64,000 bases of DNA from Ophiobolus disseminans (lineage: Eukaryota > Ascomycota > Dothideomycetes > Pleosporales > Phaeosphaeriaceae): the NCBI GenBank assembly GCA_010093685.1, contig MU006222.1:1158147-1222146 (forward strand), read 5' to 3'. Under the pieces are notes generated by a model. That model saw only the letters and a list, made by a program, of their open reading frames with translations, did no database searches and was not told the DNA's origin. The translations under genes were made by a program, and so were the position numbers. Of the stretch, positions 46,507 through 58,319 are shown piece after piece. Each line of letters starts with the position of its first letter. Position 1 is the first letter of the stretch.

Positions 46507-49488
46507 ATGGCATGCTATGTCGAGGATGAGGTCGACTGGAGCGACAGTCCCTTGAACCCCGTTTCTCCTGAGCATTCCGACCCGCATGCCGGGCCCAGCC
46601 ACACAAGTGCCTTCCACCAAACCGACACGAGTGATCTATTCATCTCCGAAACGGCAGAAGATAATGTGTTGCCTGTCGGATCGCCTCTGCCATTCAGTAT
46701 GTTGATTTGCGCCCTACATGAGTTTGGCTAATGAATCCAAGCTTTCGAGCTTGACCAACACGACCAACATGTGCCCTCCCGAGCACAACGTGCCCAGCTC
46801 GGTATCCACCTGAACCGACGTCAGCCTTCAAAAGCTGACTACACCAACTTCGCGTTGTACCAGGCCAACCAGAAGGTGTACGAAGCCACTTTCTTTAAGA
46901 GCTTTTTAGCTCATGCCCTACATCCCGAGCGCCTCGCGGATTCCCTCGCACACGATATGGACGGAGACGCTAGCCTTACATCCTATCTGAAATCTGTCCT
47001 CCGGAATGCCAATGGGATTGCAGACAAGATGATCCGGAATGCACACAGTCGCACCGTGAACCTTCTGGCGAATGATGGAAAGGACGGTGTTCCCTTCCTT
47101 GACGTGCACAAGTTCAACAGGAACATGTTTTCTGATTTCTGCTCCGATGACCCGATTTCTGTTGTAGGCAGGTTGAACGAATCATGGCACCGTGCTTCAC
47201 TAGAGCCTGCCATGGTTCGAATGTCAACCAAGCAATACCCCATTGGCTCTAATACCTCACCTCTTGAGGAGATCGACGAGATTGCGGATCGAGTCTTCAA
47301 TAACAAGAACTTCGGTAACCTCCCTACAGGCCGTGCGACGAGGCCTTGTGCGAAAAGCAAAGGCAAGGCCCGCGCTTTGCATGGAGCTGCTCGCCGAGAG
47401 GAATCGCAAGTCTCGACGCGCGGAAACTGGCTTGCCTTCCCTTCGTTCGAAGTACCTCTACGAAGCCCTACCCCACCTTCAGCGGTACAGACACATCATT
47501 CGTCTGTCGAAGATGGAGAGCTGCTTGCCGATGGCGTTGAACCGCAGGTTATGAGAGACCTGTACAAAATACAACATGAGGTTGAACCCCCCCGCCAGGC
47601 TCTTCGTGCACACTCGGAAATTTTTGAAGACCGTGAGGCTTCCTCAACAGTATTGGAAGACTTATTTGGTCGCTATGGAGCGAACGCGCTTGGCAGCGAT
47701 CGTGCCGAAAGTCCTGTCGATAACGGAGACGAGGATGATATTACAAAGGTACATCCATGGCGAACAAGGCTCATCATTGATCACAAGCAGCGACTGACCG
47801 AGAGGTGGGGAAACCCAACACAGACTCTTCGAAGAGTGTTACCTGGTATCAAGCAAGTCATTGCAGAAGCTTTCGCGAGAGGCTGTCGGCCCACGAGCAA
47901 TGATTACAGGCGGAAGGTCAAGATCATTGCAGCTAGGGAGCAGCAAGAAGGTCCAACTCCATTACCCTTACAGGCTACCTCACCTGAAGCTCAGGTTCGA
48001 AAGCACTCGGCGAAGGCCTCGATAGCGTCGCCCCAGCACCCTGCAGATACCCCGAAGATCACATCGAACAAACAACGCATGGACGTCCCGAGGAAAAAGC
48101 GAAAGACGTGCTCCGTTAACTCGAGTGCAAAGACCAAAGTTGCCAAAGAGAAGGTCACCACCAAACGTCCAGCTCAGGCCAGTGGGAACAAGAAGAAACA
48201 GGTCAACAAACTACCTGCACCAAAGCCGGTGGTTTTTAAACCCATTGTGCCTCATCCTAGCGGATCCACAACAATTGAGACGGACCAAGCCCTCCCACCC
48301 GATGCATACTTCGAAGCAGAAAATCCCGGCGAGAAGCCAGCTTGGCGCTGCGGTATCAAGCACGCCATGGGCTACTACTACAACGCGGGAAATCGCACTG
48401 CTTGTCCTGGCTGCTTCACAAACATCAAAGAATCGTCCAAGATGAAACATATGGATTTCTACTTACCGCCCTCTTCGCACTTCTTCCAGCAGGCACCTGA
48501 TGTTATTTGGACGCCGAGCAAGCCTTCCAACAAGGTGCGACGATCAAAGACTCTATCGCATAATAGCATCGCCAAGGACGCATATTGGGCAGCTATCAAT
48601 GCTGGTGCGACTACAGATGAGGCTCGACAAGATGGCATAGAGGCTGTAGAGGCGCACTTGCGACCGCGCACCCCGAAAGAGCCTACGCCTGTACCAACTC
48701 CGGAGCCAGAACCGGATCTGGGCCCTCATCCTAGCGGGTCAGAAACCATGGAATACGGCCAAGATCTTCCTGAGTGTGCATACTTCGATCAGGAAGACAG
48801 GGATGAAGAATGCGCATGGCGTTGTGACGTGAACCACGCCCTCGGTCGCTACTATCTCGCTGGTAACAAGCGTACCTGCCCTGGATGCGGTTCGAATCGC
48901 CACGGCCTTGGTAAACAAGCGGAGATGGACTTTTACATGCCTCCCGGAACTGTGGTGCGGCAGGAAGCATCCGAGCTGTCAAAGTGGACGCCGCGCAAGC
49001 CGTACAAGAACCGCAAGTCAAGTTCCAGTGAACGATCGAAGTACAAGTACTTGACTCATAACCAGATGTGCTCCAAGAAGTACTTTGAAGCTATGGAGGC
49101 AGACTTGCAGCATGACGAGGCTGTCAAGTTTGCAATTCAAGAGCTAGATGACGAGCTGGACGCTAAAGAAGTTGAAATGTCAGAGCGGCAGGAGGAAACT
49201 CAACGTTCGGAGGACAATGAAGAGACGAGTGGTCAGAGCAGCGACTCACGGAAAAATTCGGCAAATACGAGCACCAGCAGCGATACCCGATTCAAGCCCA
49301 AGTCGCGCAACGGCGGAACTACCTCGCTTCTTCCGAGCAAACGCCCATTCGAGGACACGAGTGATGAGGATACAAAGGACGAGGGGGAAGGGGAGATTCA
49401 TGATAGCAGCGGAGACGTGGAGAAGGAACAAGGAATCATCTCCGTCTCCTCGAGCGACGAGGAGACTTCAGGGTCGGATAGCGAGTGA
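46507..49488 (+). CDS. Unknown protein with two tandem Cys-His-Cys-Cys modules, probably nuclear
   Basis: Exons are 46507-46696 and 46742-49488, giving 978 aa; the 45 bp intron has GTATGT, a GCTAAT branch and an AG end. An acidic N-terminus leads to a helical region (residues about 95-180), then an HPWRTRLIIDHKQRL segment near 400. A Lys/Arg-rich linker with PRKKRKT (NLS-like) follows around residue 505. Two homologous modules of about 130 residues start with HPSGS near 568 and 726. Each has AWRC, HA[ML]G, YY, AGN, CPGC, MDFY, PP, WTP and HN; potential zinc ligands C600, H604, C618, C621 and C758, H762, C776, C779 share the spacing C-x3-H-x13-C-x2-C. The C-terminus is Ser/Glu/Asp-rich. I do not recognise a named family. 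Zinc binding and nuclear location are inference. Confidence 0.82.
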
Positions 49489-50345
49489 GTGTAAATGGTG
49501 TCGGCGAGTATAAAAATCGAACGAGAACCGATCTTGATGGGCACCACTGGAACAATTCTTCGATACCACTGGGATAAGTGTGAATTGCATTGGCCGGTAA
49601 ATTGCGTCTAGGTTAATTGGGGACTTTCGAGAAGATGTCTGTCATTGTTGGCATTAGAAATTGTTGTACCTCGAATACTATTTTGCTCCCTTCCGCAACA
49701 TTCTTGACTCTGATTTCGCTAATCAGTGTCGTAGATTTTCTTCTCGATGCTCCTCACAACGCAAAGCCATATTTTGAACAATCTACATTCCTACTTCAGT
49801 CCTCGCCATGTTATTCTTCATCTGCGAGCTACTTCTCGCCTGTCTGACCGCTGCCTTCCTCTCAGGTGCTCCATTTGGCAATCAGAAGCTGCAAGTCTTT
49901 GTGTAGTCGTTCTCGACTAGATTCAAACCAAGCGAGCCATCACTTTCCGAAGCTAGCGCGTGAGCAAGTAAGGATGGTGAGCTGTGTGTGAACATTGGTA
50001 CGTTAATGATGAGACCCACGTAAGTCTGGCAAAGAGACTCGTCGGTGTACTAGTATTTTGCACTGGTTATCATACAAGGCAAAGTGTTCTTCCCCTCAGC
50101 TGAAATGGTGCTTATTGGTCCTCACGACTTCATTCCATGGTACGTACCTAAACCCTTATACCGATGGTAACGAAATCCACAACCATGGTCTTGATCAATT
50201 GCAAAAGGTTGGAAACGCACTCAAATTCTCTATTGTTATTTTAAATAAGATTTGAACCTCCGCTCCTTCCTTCTCCACGACCTTCTCGACAGCCTATCCG
50301 ACCAAAACCACATCCACACAGCCAAAACGCAGACCTCAAAGCAAA
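49489..50345. other. Intergenic region without supported gene
   Basis: It holds the 3' end of the tandem-CHCC gene and the promoter of the membrane protein. The last 100 bp are CA/CT-rich, as in fungal leaders. Nothing else was recognised. Confidence 0.5.
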
Positions 50346-51221
50346 ATGGTCATGAACGCCCCTCCGTCCCAACTACCCCCACCCGTTATAGGCCTCCTCG
50401 TCTCTCGGAGCCTGAACCTCACTTCTTCAAACACCACCCTAAGTCTCACAGACACCCTGGAGCACTTCAGCCTCCCCTACGGCATCATCGGCACAACACT
50501 CAAGCTATTCATGTACTACGCCCTTGCCTCCATCGCAGTGCACGCCCGCTCCCCAACAACCCTACGCCCCCTACAATACCGCCTCTACACCGCGATCCTG
50601 TGTTTCTTCAGCGGCGTAGCAAGCGCCTCGACCGCGCTCTTCGGCTTCATTAACAAGGGCAACGCAGCACACGCCGCTGGGCACTCGAACTGGATAGTCG
50701 GCTACTACGCCGTAAACGCGTGTCTGCCGCTCTTCACGGGCGTAATTGCTATGATCGTAACACTCGCGAGACGCCGCGATATAGCGCAAAGCCCTGCAAA
50801 CGAGGAGAAGGAGAAGGAATTCATATGTGGAGTATCGCTTGCGTACCTTTTGGCCTTTGCGCTTGGTATCTGGGGCTTGTACGAGGTTGTGCGCGACGGC
50901 TGGGGTATCAAGGGTATGCAGATGTTTGTGGGCGCGGCGTTTGGCGGCTTCTGCGTCGTTGCGATATTCGTTGGAGTGATGGCTATACAGGGTCTTCCGT
51001 TTGAGCGGAATATGCCTGAGCCTCCTGTGAGCGAGGCTTGGAAGTCGTGGGTCTTCATGATGGTGGCGGTGGGCTTGGCTGGGTTGCCGATTGTGATGGA
51101 TGTCGCGTTGGCGATTCTGGCAGGGAATGCTTGGGGAGTGCAGATGGGGAAGACGACGGAGGTTGTGGCGTTGTATTCTGCGTATGTTACTGCTTGTGTG
51201 TTGCCTGCGCTGGCTGTTTGA
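50346..51221 (+). CDS. Seven-helix membrane protein of unknown function
   Basis: This single-exon CDS has 291 aa and starts MVMNAPPSQLPPP. After an extracytoplasmic-looking N-terminus with two N-glycosylation sequons, seven hydrophobic segments are visible: about residues 45-68, 78-102, 115-140, 157-182, 194-220, 234-262 and 268-291. A charged loop (RRRDIAQSPANEEKEKE) lies between helices 3 and 4. No GPCR or transporter signature was recognised. The C-terminus ends inside the last helix without a cytoplasmic tail. The CT-rich leader and strong codon structure support a real gene. It is convergent with the phytase-like gene, with stops 286 bp apart. Confidence 0.75.
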   Translation: MVMNAPPSQLPPPVIGLLVSRSLNLTSSNTTLSLTDTLEHFSLPYGIIGTTLKLFMYYALASIAVHARSPTTLRPLQYRLYTAILCFFSGVASASTALFGFINKGNAAHAAGHSNWIVGYYAVNACLPLFTGVIAMIVTLARRRDIAQSPANEEKEKEFICGVSLAYLLAFALGIWGLYEVVRDGWGIKGMQMFVGAAFGGFCVVAIFVGVMAIQGLPFERNMPEPPVSEAWKSWVFMMVAVGLAGLPIVMDVALAILAGNAWGVQMGKTTEVVALYSAYVTACVLPALAV

Positions 51222-51506
51222 GCTTGAGAAGCTCGCGGTTTCTTCAGGTCTTCTGGCTATGTTGTGATTGGCACCCGATGATGGAAGTATAGAGTAGAAA
51301 GCCCTTGTTTTGCGCGTCAGGCTTTGGAGCGCATCCTGCGTATGGAAGATCAAGTGTTCGATGCAGATGTTAGAAAGTGTAGCTATAATTCAGAGTTAAC
51401 GTGCTCGTCTACGACCGTTCAACAGCTAGTTGTCGTAGCTATATATATGACTGGATTCGCCTCTCATATAGTTACCCACTATACATTGAACACCAAGTAC
51501 ATCTCC

Positions 51507-53213
51507 TCATAACGGATTAGACCCCTTTGGCAACGTGACCTTGAAAACCAAAACCTGCGAGTCCAAATTAAAGCCCGAGTCATCCTTGTATGGCAACTTG
51601 CCGAAGTTGATATAACCTATGACCTTTTAGCAACCTTATTTCGCATCCGGTCCCATTCCGCTTACCATTCTGCGTGATGAAGTCATTATCCGAGAATGAA
51701 ATCAAATAGTAGTCTTCACCCTCATCTTTTCTGCCCTTCTTATCACCATCATCCTTATCAGCTTCCAACAACGCAAAGCTCTCCCACTTCTCATTCAACA
51801 GATTTTGATCCTGCGCGCCGCCATTCCGTACACCAAAGCGGTTGAGTTGAGGATTCACGTTGAACGACAACCACGGGCAGTACTCCGCAGGTTTGATCTC
51901 GGACTTGAGAACACCATCACGGCTTGCAATGGAGCCATTGAAGCCATCATACTTACCGAGAATGTTCGTGGCTTTGGAAATGTCGATGACGTCGGCGTTG
52001 CGGTAGATTGATTCAGACTTGTCTTGCCCGTGGCCGGCGCCCGAGTCGCGAGACAAGACGAGGAATTGGCTCTCTGAGATGTAGTGGATTTCAGATTGGC
52101 TGGCAACGCGGCCGGTTGACAGGACTGGAAGTTGCACAGCGTACTCGGCTTCAAGCTCCACCTTCTTATCCTTGACACGGTAGGCGAGAAAGCGGGTGTT
52201 GCGTCGCTTTAAGTTGGAGTTGCCACCGTCCTGGATGGTTGCGCTCTGAAGCATGCTATACAAATACTTGCCGTCAGGACTCTTAGTCAGTGCTTCCAAA
52301 CCTTGATTGTTCCCTCGTCCAGTCGTAGGCTGCTCAGGAGTGATCTTGAAATCTGGATCATAGATAGGAGGTGACGCTGCACCGAAGCTTTCAGTGCCAT
52401 TGCGGAGTGGAACAAAAGCATCGGGGGTGCGGATTGCCTTGATCATCTTGCCCTTCTTGTCAAACTGGTAGATGTACGCTGCTGTGCACTGTAAGTAGAT
52501 GTAAGGTTGTCAAGCGGAGTAAATCTCACCGTATTCATCACTGATCCAGTACGTATCGTCATCTCCCAGCACCAAGCCTTCAGTATCTAGAGGTACTCGA
52601 GAGCCACCTGGACCGTCTTGACCGAACCCGTTACCAGTATCTGGATTTTGTTAGTTCTAGCCACGTAGTTAGGACTTGAGAACGTACACTTCGCCAGTGG
52701 CAAGCTCGGAAACCCTTCGTACTTGACAGTGCCCGTTGGATCTAAACCAGTCAATGGCGTCCCATCCGGCCCCGTCAAAAGCAATGTGTCCAGATACTCC
52801 AGCTTGAAATTCGGGCTCACTGGGATCTCAACAGTCGCCTCCACAATGTCGAACGTGAATGCAAACTTGTGAATGCGACTTTGGGTGTTCTGTGTGCCCT
52901 GGGTATTCCATCCGCGGTCAGGAAGACCGTAGATTACACCTTCGTAACTACCCTTCTTGCCCTTGTTCTTCTTCCACTTGGACTTCTTCGGATCCAGTGC
53001 AATCGCACTGCCAATACCACCTAGCGTGTCGCCATATTTATCCCGGAAATCGGCGGGAAGCTTGCCATATCCTGCAAGCTCTTCGTAAACGTACTTCTTG
53101 TCATTGCATGTCGTGACATTGACCGGAGATGTGTCTGCACGAGAAACGACTGGGCCGGCAAGAACTAGGGAAACTGGGAAAGCCAGAAGGCTGAGAGACG
53201 TGGCAAACAGCAT
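51507..53213 (-). CDS. Secreted esterase-like phytase-family protein
   Basis: Exons (minus strand) are 52688-53213, 52530-52640, 51666-52481 and 51507-51616, giving 520 aa. A signal peptide (LSLLAFPVSLVLAGP) is followed by the beta-propeller-like 'esterase-like activity of phytase' domain: TLGGIGSAIALD, YGLPDRGWNTQG, then across splices YTGNGFGQDGPGGSRVPLDTEGLVL, DTYWISDEY, GRGNNQGLEALTKSPDGKYL and SRDSGAGHG. The last exon reads GYINFGKLPYKDDSGFN and ends KGSNPL. The three introns are 47, 48 and 49 bp. Family members are extracellular and linked to phosphate-ester hydrolysis or 5'-nucleotidase-like activities; the substrate is unknown. The acceptor of intron 2 has a near-equivalent 3 bp downstream; the chosen one keeps two residues between the conserved tyrosines. 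Confidence 0.9.
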
Positions 53214-53915
53214 GATTAAGGTAGGCTGAGATGCTGTCGCGTGCCTGTGCAGGTGACCGTACAGGCAGGGAAAAGCTCTTTATAGTAACAGCAGCAAGAA
53301 GGCCTGTCGACAGTCATGACGCGGCTCAAGGACCGGGTTCGTGAGGCTGAGATGCATGCTGACAAGGTGTAACAGCGCACGTTGATATATGTTTGGCTGA
53401 TGTGGAAAGACCAAGGTGTGCAGTCCCGCTGCCCAAGCCTCGTCGGCAGGATAGGTGTCATTCAGGAACGCGTGCTTGACTGGAGAAAAACAATGCAAGC
53501 TAATACAGTACGCCTGCCACCCATGCCGGCGTGCGGGGGAAATAGAAGCGCACGTTGCTAAAGGAGAGATTGTGAGTCGTTCATTGGAGATCGTCCGCAC
53601 AGCGCGCGTTACCAAATGGGGCAGGCCGCAGTTGCGCAACGCCACCACCGTGTTGTCGGCTTATTTCAATGTGTTCACGTATCCTAGGATGCCTTTACTG
53701 TTAAGTCATTCGTTGTGGTGAAATGAGCATTGGCAGCCGTGTTTACCTTACCCTAAAAAGTGATATCAACAGAGACTGATCGCGATCACTGGTCGTATTA
53801 CGTGCTACAACATTTCTTCGTGATGGTACACGATAGAGCATTGTACTTCTTCTTCAAGTCTAATTTGACACCCTCCAAAACAGTTACTGCTTCTTCTTCG
53901 TCTCTTACGGCCCTT
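53214..53915. other. Upstream region of the phytase-like gene
   Basis: It lies between the phytase-like start and the P450 stop, both on the minus strand. No coding frame is supported. Confidence 0.5.
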
Positions 53916-55487
53916 CTAAGCCGGTGTCAGGCCAACCTTCACACCGTTCAAACTACACAGAGTTAACGTCAACCCCTCAATCCAATCCTCGGGATCTCTG
54001 CTCTCAATCTGGCTAAACTCCTGGACAAGCCGAACAGTTACGTAGCTGGCTTCTGTGAGCGCGTATTGCTGGCCAAGGCAGATGCGAGGGCCGCCGTTGA
54101 AGGGCAGATATTCCCAACCTGGTCGCAGGGTTTCCCACCGCTCCGGCTTGTATTCATCGGCGTCGGCGCCATAGATGTCTTTCCGTCGGTGCATGACGTA
54201 GGGTGAGTAGCCGACCATTGTGCCTTTGGGGACGAAGAGAGGTGCTTGGCCGTCTGGGCCGCCGCCACGGGGAAGAATGGTATCGCGGATCGCGAGACGA
54301 GAGTTGCTTGGGACCACAGGATGGGTACGGAGTGCTGTAAGGTTGTCAGTTTGACTATCCAAAGATTCGGTGCAGCCAGACTTACACTCGTTCAGACACC
54401 ACTTGAGATACTTCATGTTCTTTAGCTCATCATATGTAGGTGTCCGTCCTTCAAGCGCGGCGATTTCTTCCCGCAGCTTGCCATATATATCCGGCTTCTT
54501 CGCAAGCTGGAAGAACATGTTGCTGAGCAGACTGGCTGTGGTGTCCCTTCCAGCCAGAAGTATGTTGATGAGCTCGTCTCTGATTCTCTTCGAGTCGGTA
54601 GTCTGCTTCGCGACTTCTTGGATAAAGTAATACTTCTCGTCCTTATGGTTGCCTGCACGCTTCTCCTCATCCATCTCTTTACGAAATCTCAAAGCATCAT
54701 CGACAAATTTCTCGATGTAGGTATGGCAGATCTTGATCGCCTCTTCACCCTTTTGATTGTTTCTGAATCGATCGAAGAAACCATATCGCGAACGGGTCCC
54801 GACATCGTCCTGCGCATAGTTGAAAGCTTTGCCGAAGACAATATCCTCATTGGTGTCGTCTTCTTTGCCGAACATGCGCAGCGAGTTGGTGGAGTGGTTG
54901 AATAGAAACTCGGTAGCGGTGTCAATGGTAAGAAGGAAGAAGAGCTCTTGTAGATCGACCGTCGCACCGTCTCGTGGAATATGCTTGAGCATAAGCTTGA
55001 AGTGGCGCTCGAAAGCATCGATATCCGCAACTTGGTCTCTGGCAAAGTTCGGGCGCAAGAGATGCCGACTATTAGCCCAGCGCTCTCCGTCTGCATTGAA
55101 AATGCCATGGCCCAAAAGTGGCGTGAAAGCAGCCGTGCGATGGTCAAAGCTATAATCCTTGAACCTCAGACTGAGTACTGTCTTGATGTTCTCCGGCTCA
55201 CAGGTCGCAATGATTGGCATGTTGACTAATCTGGTATGGAATGTGTTGCCGAGTTTCTGGAACCGCTTCTTATTTTCCTGTAGAACAATGTGTTTCTTGG
55301 TGTTCTCCTTCATCATTTTCATGACATCCAGTCCAAGAATCGGGTCCTTGTTGAATCTTGCCCGACATGGCTTGCAGCCGTTTTCTTTGATGATGCGCTG
55401 TCGCGCAAGATAGAGCGCAATTCGGGTGTATAACAAGTAGGAAAGGAAAGCGCCTGCAGCAACGTAAAGCACAGGCGAGTGCGCCAT
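53916..55487 (-). CDS. Cytochrome P450, CYP52-like (alkane/fatty-acid hydroxylase type)
   Basis: Exons (minus strand) are 54386-55487 and 53916-54334, giving 506 aa. An N-terminal membrane anchor (VLYVAAGAFLSYLLYTRIAL) leads to the P450 fold. The I-helix reads LLAGRDTTASLL; the ExxR helix is formed at the splice as NESLRTHPVVP. The PERF-like segment reads PERWETLRPGWEYLPF, and the heme loop FNGGPRICLGQQYA holds the axial Cys at about residue 453. Motifs such as LGHGIFNADGERWANSRHLLRPNF and AGRDTTA are typical of CYP52 and related clans that hydroxylate fatty acids or alkanes at the chain end in the ER. The 51 bp intron (54335-54385) is in frame and stop-free. Assignment to CYP52 rather than a sister family is by memory of motifs. 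Confidence 0.92.
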   Translation of the reverse strand: MAHSPVLYVAAGAFLSYLLYTRIALYLARQRIIKENGCKPCRARFNKDPILGLDVMKMMKENTKKHIVLQENKKRFQKLGNTFHTRLVNMPIIATCEPENIKTVLSLRFKDYSFDHRTAAFTPLLGHGIFNADGERWANSRHLLRPNFARDQVADIDAFERHFKLMLKHIPRDGATVDLQELFFLLTIDTATEFLFNHSTNSLRMFGKEDDTNEDIVFGKAFNYAQDDVGTRSRYGFFDRFRNNQKGEEAIKICHTYIEKFVDDALRFRKEMDEEKRAGNHKDEKYYFIQEVAKQTTDSKRIRDELINILLAGRDTTASLLSNMFFQLAKKPDIYGKLREEIAALEGRTPTYDELKNMKYLKWCLNECKSGCTESLDSQTDNLTALRTHPVVPSNSRLAIRDTILPRGGGPDGQAPLFVPKGTMVGYSPYVMHRRKDIYGADADEYKPERWETLRPGWEYLPFNGGPRICLGQQYALTEASYVTVRLVQEFSQIESRDPEDWIEGLTLTLCSLNGVKVGLTPA

Positions 55488-56609
55488 TCTTCTAAGGAAT
55501 GTGTTCCAAAAGTCGCCAGAATAGGTGTGGTTAGGTGAGTCGGAGGTAGAGTGTGTCGTCGAAGTTGATGACGTTGATACAATGGGTCTACTCTATTGAT
55601 CCTCGTCGTGGCAACCACGTTGTTTTCCACGTAGAGACCTTGCAGGCGCGCTCGCGACGTGCTGCGCTCTCGCTCGGAGGTAGTAGTGGCAGCGTTCTCG
55701 CGTATGCAGGTACGATCAAAAGACTGGGGCTTGGGCGCAGTAAGCGGTGTCAGCTTCGTCCTGACAATCCAATGGTATTTGTTCGGCTCCGGATGCGCCT
55801 TACGGCAGGGCTGTGAAATAGTCTTCCGAAATCGCTGAGATGGCCGAGTGTCGTCTTTATAGGTATTCAAAGATATTTCGGCCGAGTTATAATCAGCTCC
55901 CTCGATTTCCGGACGCTCCGTAGTTGTTCAAAGCGGCACAGGAGGCGTCGACGCCCTTGTCTTAGACTGTGCGGGGAAGCTCTTACGTCTTCTGCACTTC
56001 CAAGGTTTTACATACAGAGTGATAGAATTGTCCCGACTCCGTAGTGTAGAGACAAAGGCAAAGGTAATGGCCAATACTATTCCCTCGTTTACGTGGCAGG
56101 CGATCCACACTTCTAAATTCATCACCGCAACTAGCAGCGTCAGCGGCGTTCCAGAGCAGATTGGATCATCTCCGACGGCTTCTCCACAGCTCCGGTGTCA
56201 CCTCCATAATCGGCCGCATCGTTGGTGGTGCCGTCTAAGCGTGCCTGCTTGCAACCGAGGCTCGGTCAATACAATACAGTCCTTCTTATTGGGCAGACGA
56301 ACACTCGCAACTAATGCCATCTTCGAGCGCGTTGAGCTAGCCAAAAGCTGAGAAACATCGCATACTACACAAGAGAAGAGGTAGCGACCGAGATGGGACG
56401 GGATGACAAATGATGCCCATATGATCGAAAAATCACGGGTTGACTGCGGTTTTGGCAGGATTGGAAGGAATCAGCGTAGCATTTTAGACGCAATATCGAA
56501 ACTAATAGAATATCAGGTTACACGTATTGCTATTCATCCTCTCTGAAGCTACTATGTGCAGATATATCTTGAGAATGGAAGATCCCAGCTTTAACATGAG
56601 CTCGGGCTG
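55488..56609. other. Intergenic region upstream of the P450 gene
   Basis: It contains the P450 promoter and the 3' flank of the UstYa-like gene. The 183-aa antisense frame over the P450 start has no motif. No gene is supported. Confidence 0.5.
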
Positions 56610-57525
56610 TTATTCGGAACTAATCCACTTCCAGTGATTCATGGTCCTCTTCTCTAGATAGTTGTACACCTGGTCATAGTTCTTGCACACGTGCTTTGCA
56701 TCCCACCCGTCACTCCCACCTCTATCTTCCCCTTCATCGCTAGGCGGAAATGTCGTCGCTGCGCCCTCCAACGCCACGTCACCGGCGCACATGATAGCTT
56801 GTCGAATGTATTCGAAGCAGTGATTGATGTGCCATGGCATTTTTATGGGGTTGACATGTGCCAGCGGCGAATCAACCATGATCTTCATGGTGTTGTACGC
56901 TTCGATGACGGTGTAGAGGCAGTGTAGTTGGTGCGTTACAGATGTAGTATAGACGGTGTGATTGGGGTAGTCGTGGATCGGGTGGGGAAGGTTGTTGTAT
57001 TGTTGTGGATGTTTTACATTCACATAGCCTAGGCCCTCTGTGAAATCCATTAGTGATGCATCCATATCGCAGAACTGAGTGTAAGAACCTACCTGGCACT
57101 ATATCCAACCATGCCCGCCTCGTTCCCGCACTCCAAAACTCCGACACATTCTCTGGCGCGAACCTCAAGTCTGGCTTGAACGTCTTGATTTCTTGAGAGA
57201 AGGTTGGCGCGAAGCCGGATATGTCGCCTGCGAGCTCGAATTCATGGCTCTTGTTATGATGTTTCCATCGCCGCTCTGCCAACAGCGCAAGAATGATGAG
57301 CAAGAGGCTGGTATCGACCACCCACCTCCACGCTTTCACCCTCGCCCAGAGCGTCTTTCTCCGTCGCGGCTTGCCATCTTCCTGGGCATCCCAATCTCCC
57401 ACTTCTGTGCTTGAATCCGAATGATCGTCGAGGTTTCGTAGCGCGTTGTATCGCTGCTCGTCTTTCATCGTTGTGCCGATCTGCGAAACGTCGTGAGTGG
57501 ATGTGTACGGCGCAAAAGCTGACAT
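56610..57525 (-). CDS. UstYa-type (DUF3328) oxidase-like membrane protein
   Basis: Exons (minus strand) are 57093-57525 and 56610-57037, giving 286 aa. A basic cytoplasmic part (PRRRKTLWARVKAWRW) precedes one helix (residues about 68-84) and a lumenal domain. The diagnostic motifs are present: HQLHC within H180-C184 (HxxHC) and HCFEYIRQAIMC (H217-C228), plus WLDIVP joined by splicing to EGLGYVNV. Family members catalyse oxidative cyclisation or related oxidations in fungal RiPP (ustiloxin, cyclochlorotine and similar) pathways, and copper involvement has been proposed. Neighbours on the same strand are a P450 and an old yellow enzyme. No precursor peptide with repeated cores and KR sites was found nearby, so its substrate is unknown; lone copies are also common. 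Confidence 0.9.
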
Positions 57526-58319
57526 TAGTGAGGGCGGAGTGTATAATTAGCAGAGGAAGCAACGTAGCCCAAGAATGGCATCACGCTGCGTGGGGTTCTT
57601 CGGGTTCCGATCAAACATGATCTGCGACGCCAAGTGTTAGAGCATACAGACCGCGCCTCAGGCGTCCATTCTCTCTATAAACCGCCGTATAATAGCGTGA
57701 AGAGGCTAGTCAAGAGCTTGCAATGTGCTCAGTTGAAGGTGCCGATAGGACTGGACGCTCATTCTGGGTAGACATATCTCGCTGAACTCGATATGACATA
57801 GACAGGAGGTCGATGGCGCGCATTTCACGACAGGGTTGAGACACTGCTCGCAACCGCTGCACATAGCTATTCGGGCGGTGGAATGGCGCTCGCTGTCTTT
57901 GCAGGCTGTCGTAGGCGTGGGGACAGGTGGTATTTCGTATGATCTGTCATGTTCGTCGGAGAGTTCAATCGTCCCTGCTGCCGACGGCGGCCCCACCCAT
58001 CTGCTTCTAAGGTTTGTACCGAGGCTAGCACTCCACTTCGCATGTGCCAACACCTTTACAAGAGCAACATGGGCGTCACTTCTCTCTCTCCCTCAATCTT
58101 CGAAGAACTCACCATGCCCCATGCGAATGCAGCCATTCTTTCAAGCCACCCACCCTGTTGAGTCACGCACCGGCTCAAATGCCTTCCAAGGTTCAGTCAG
58201 CAGTCGCACGTCTCCAGGTCACCAGTAGTCACTGCAACTACAACGCTTTCGCTACGCTTAAACGCTTCCATTAATGCAGCCTCGCTATGTAACTCCTCCC
58301 AATGCTAGTTCCTCATCAA
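57526..58319. other. Intergenic region upstream of the UstYa-like gene
   Basis: Overlapping plus-strand frames at 57836-58274 lack motifs and look like chance. No gene or RNA was recognised. Confidence 0.5.

Noticed and set aside
55319..55870. 183-codon minus-strand frame overlapping the P450 start
   Set aside because: It is in a different frame over the P450 N-terminus, with no motif; the P450 frame is well supported.
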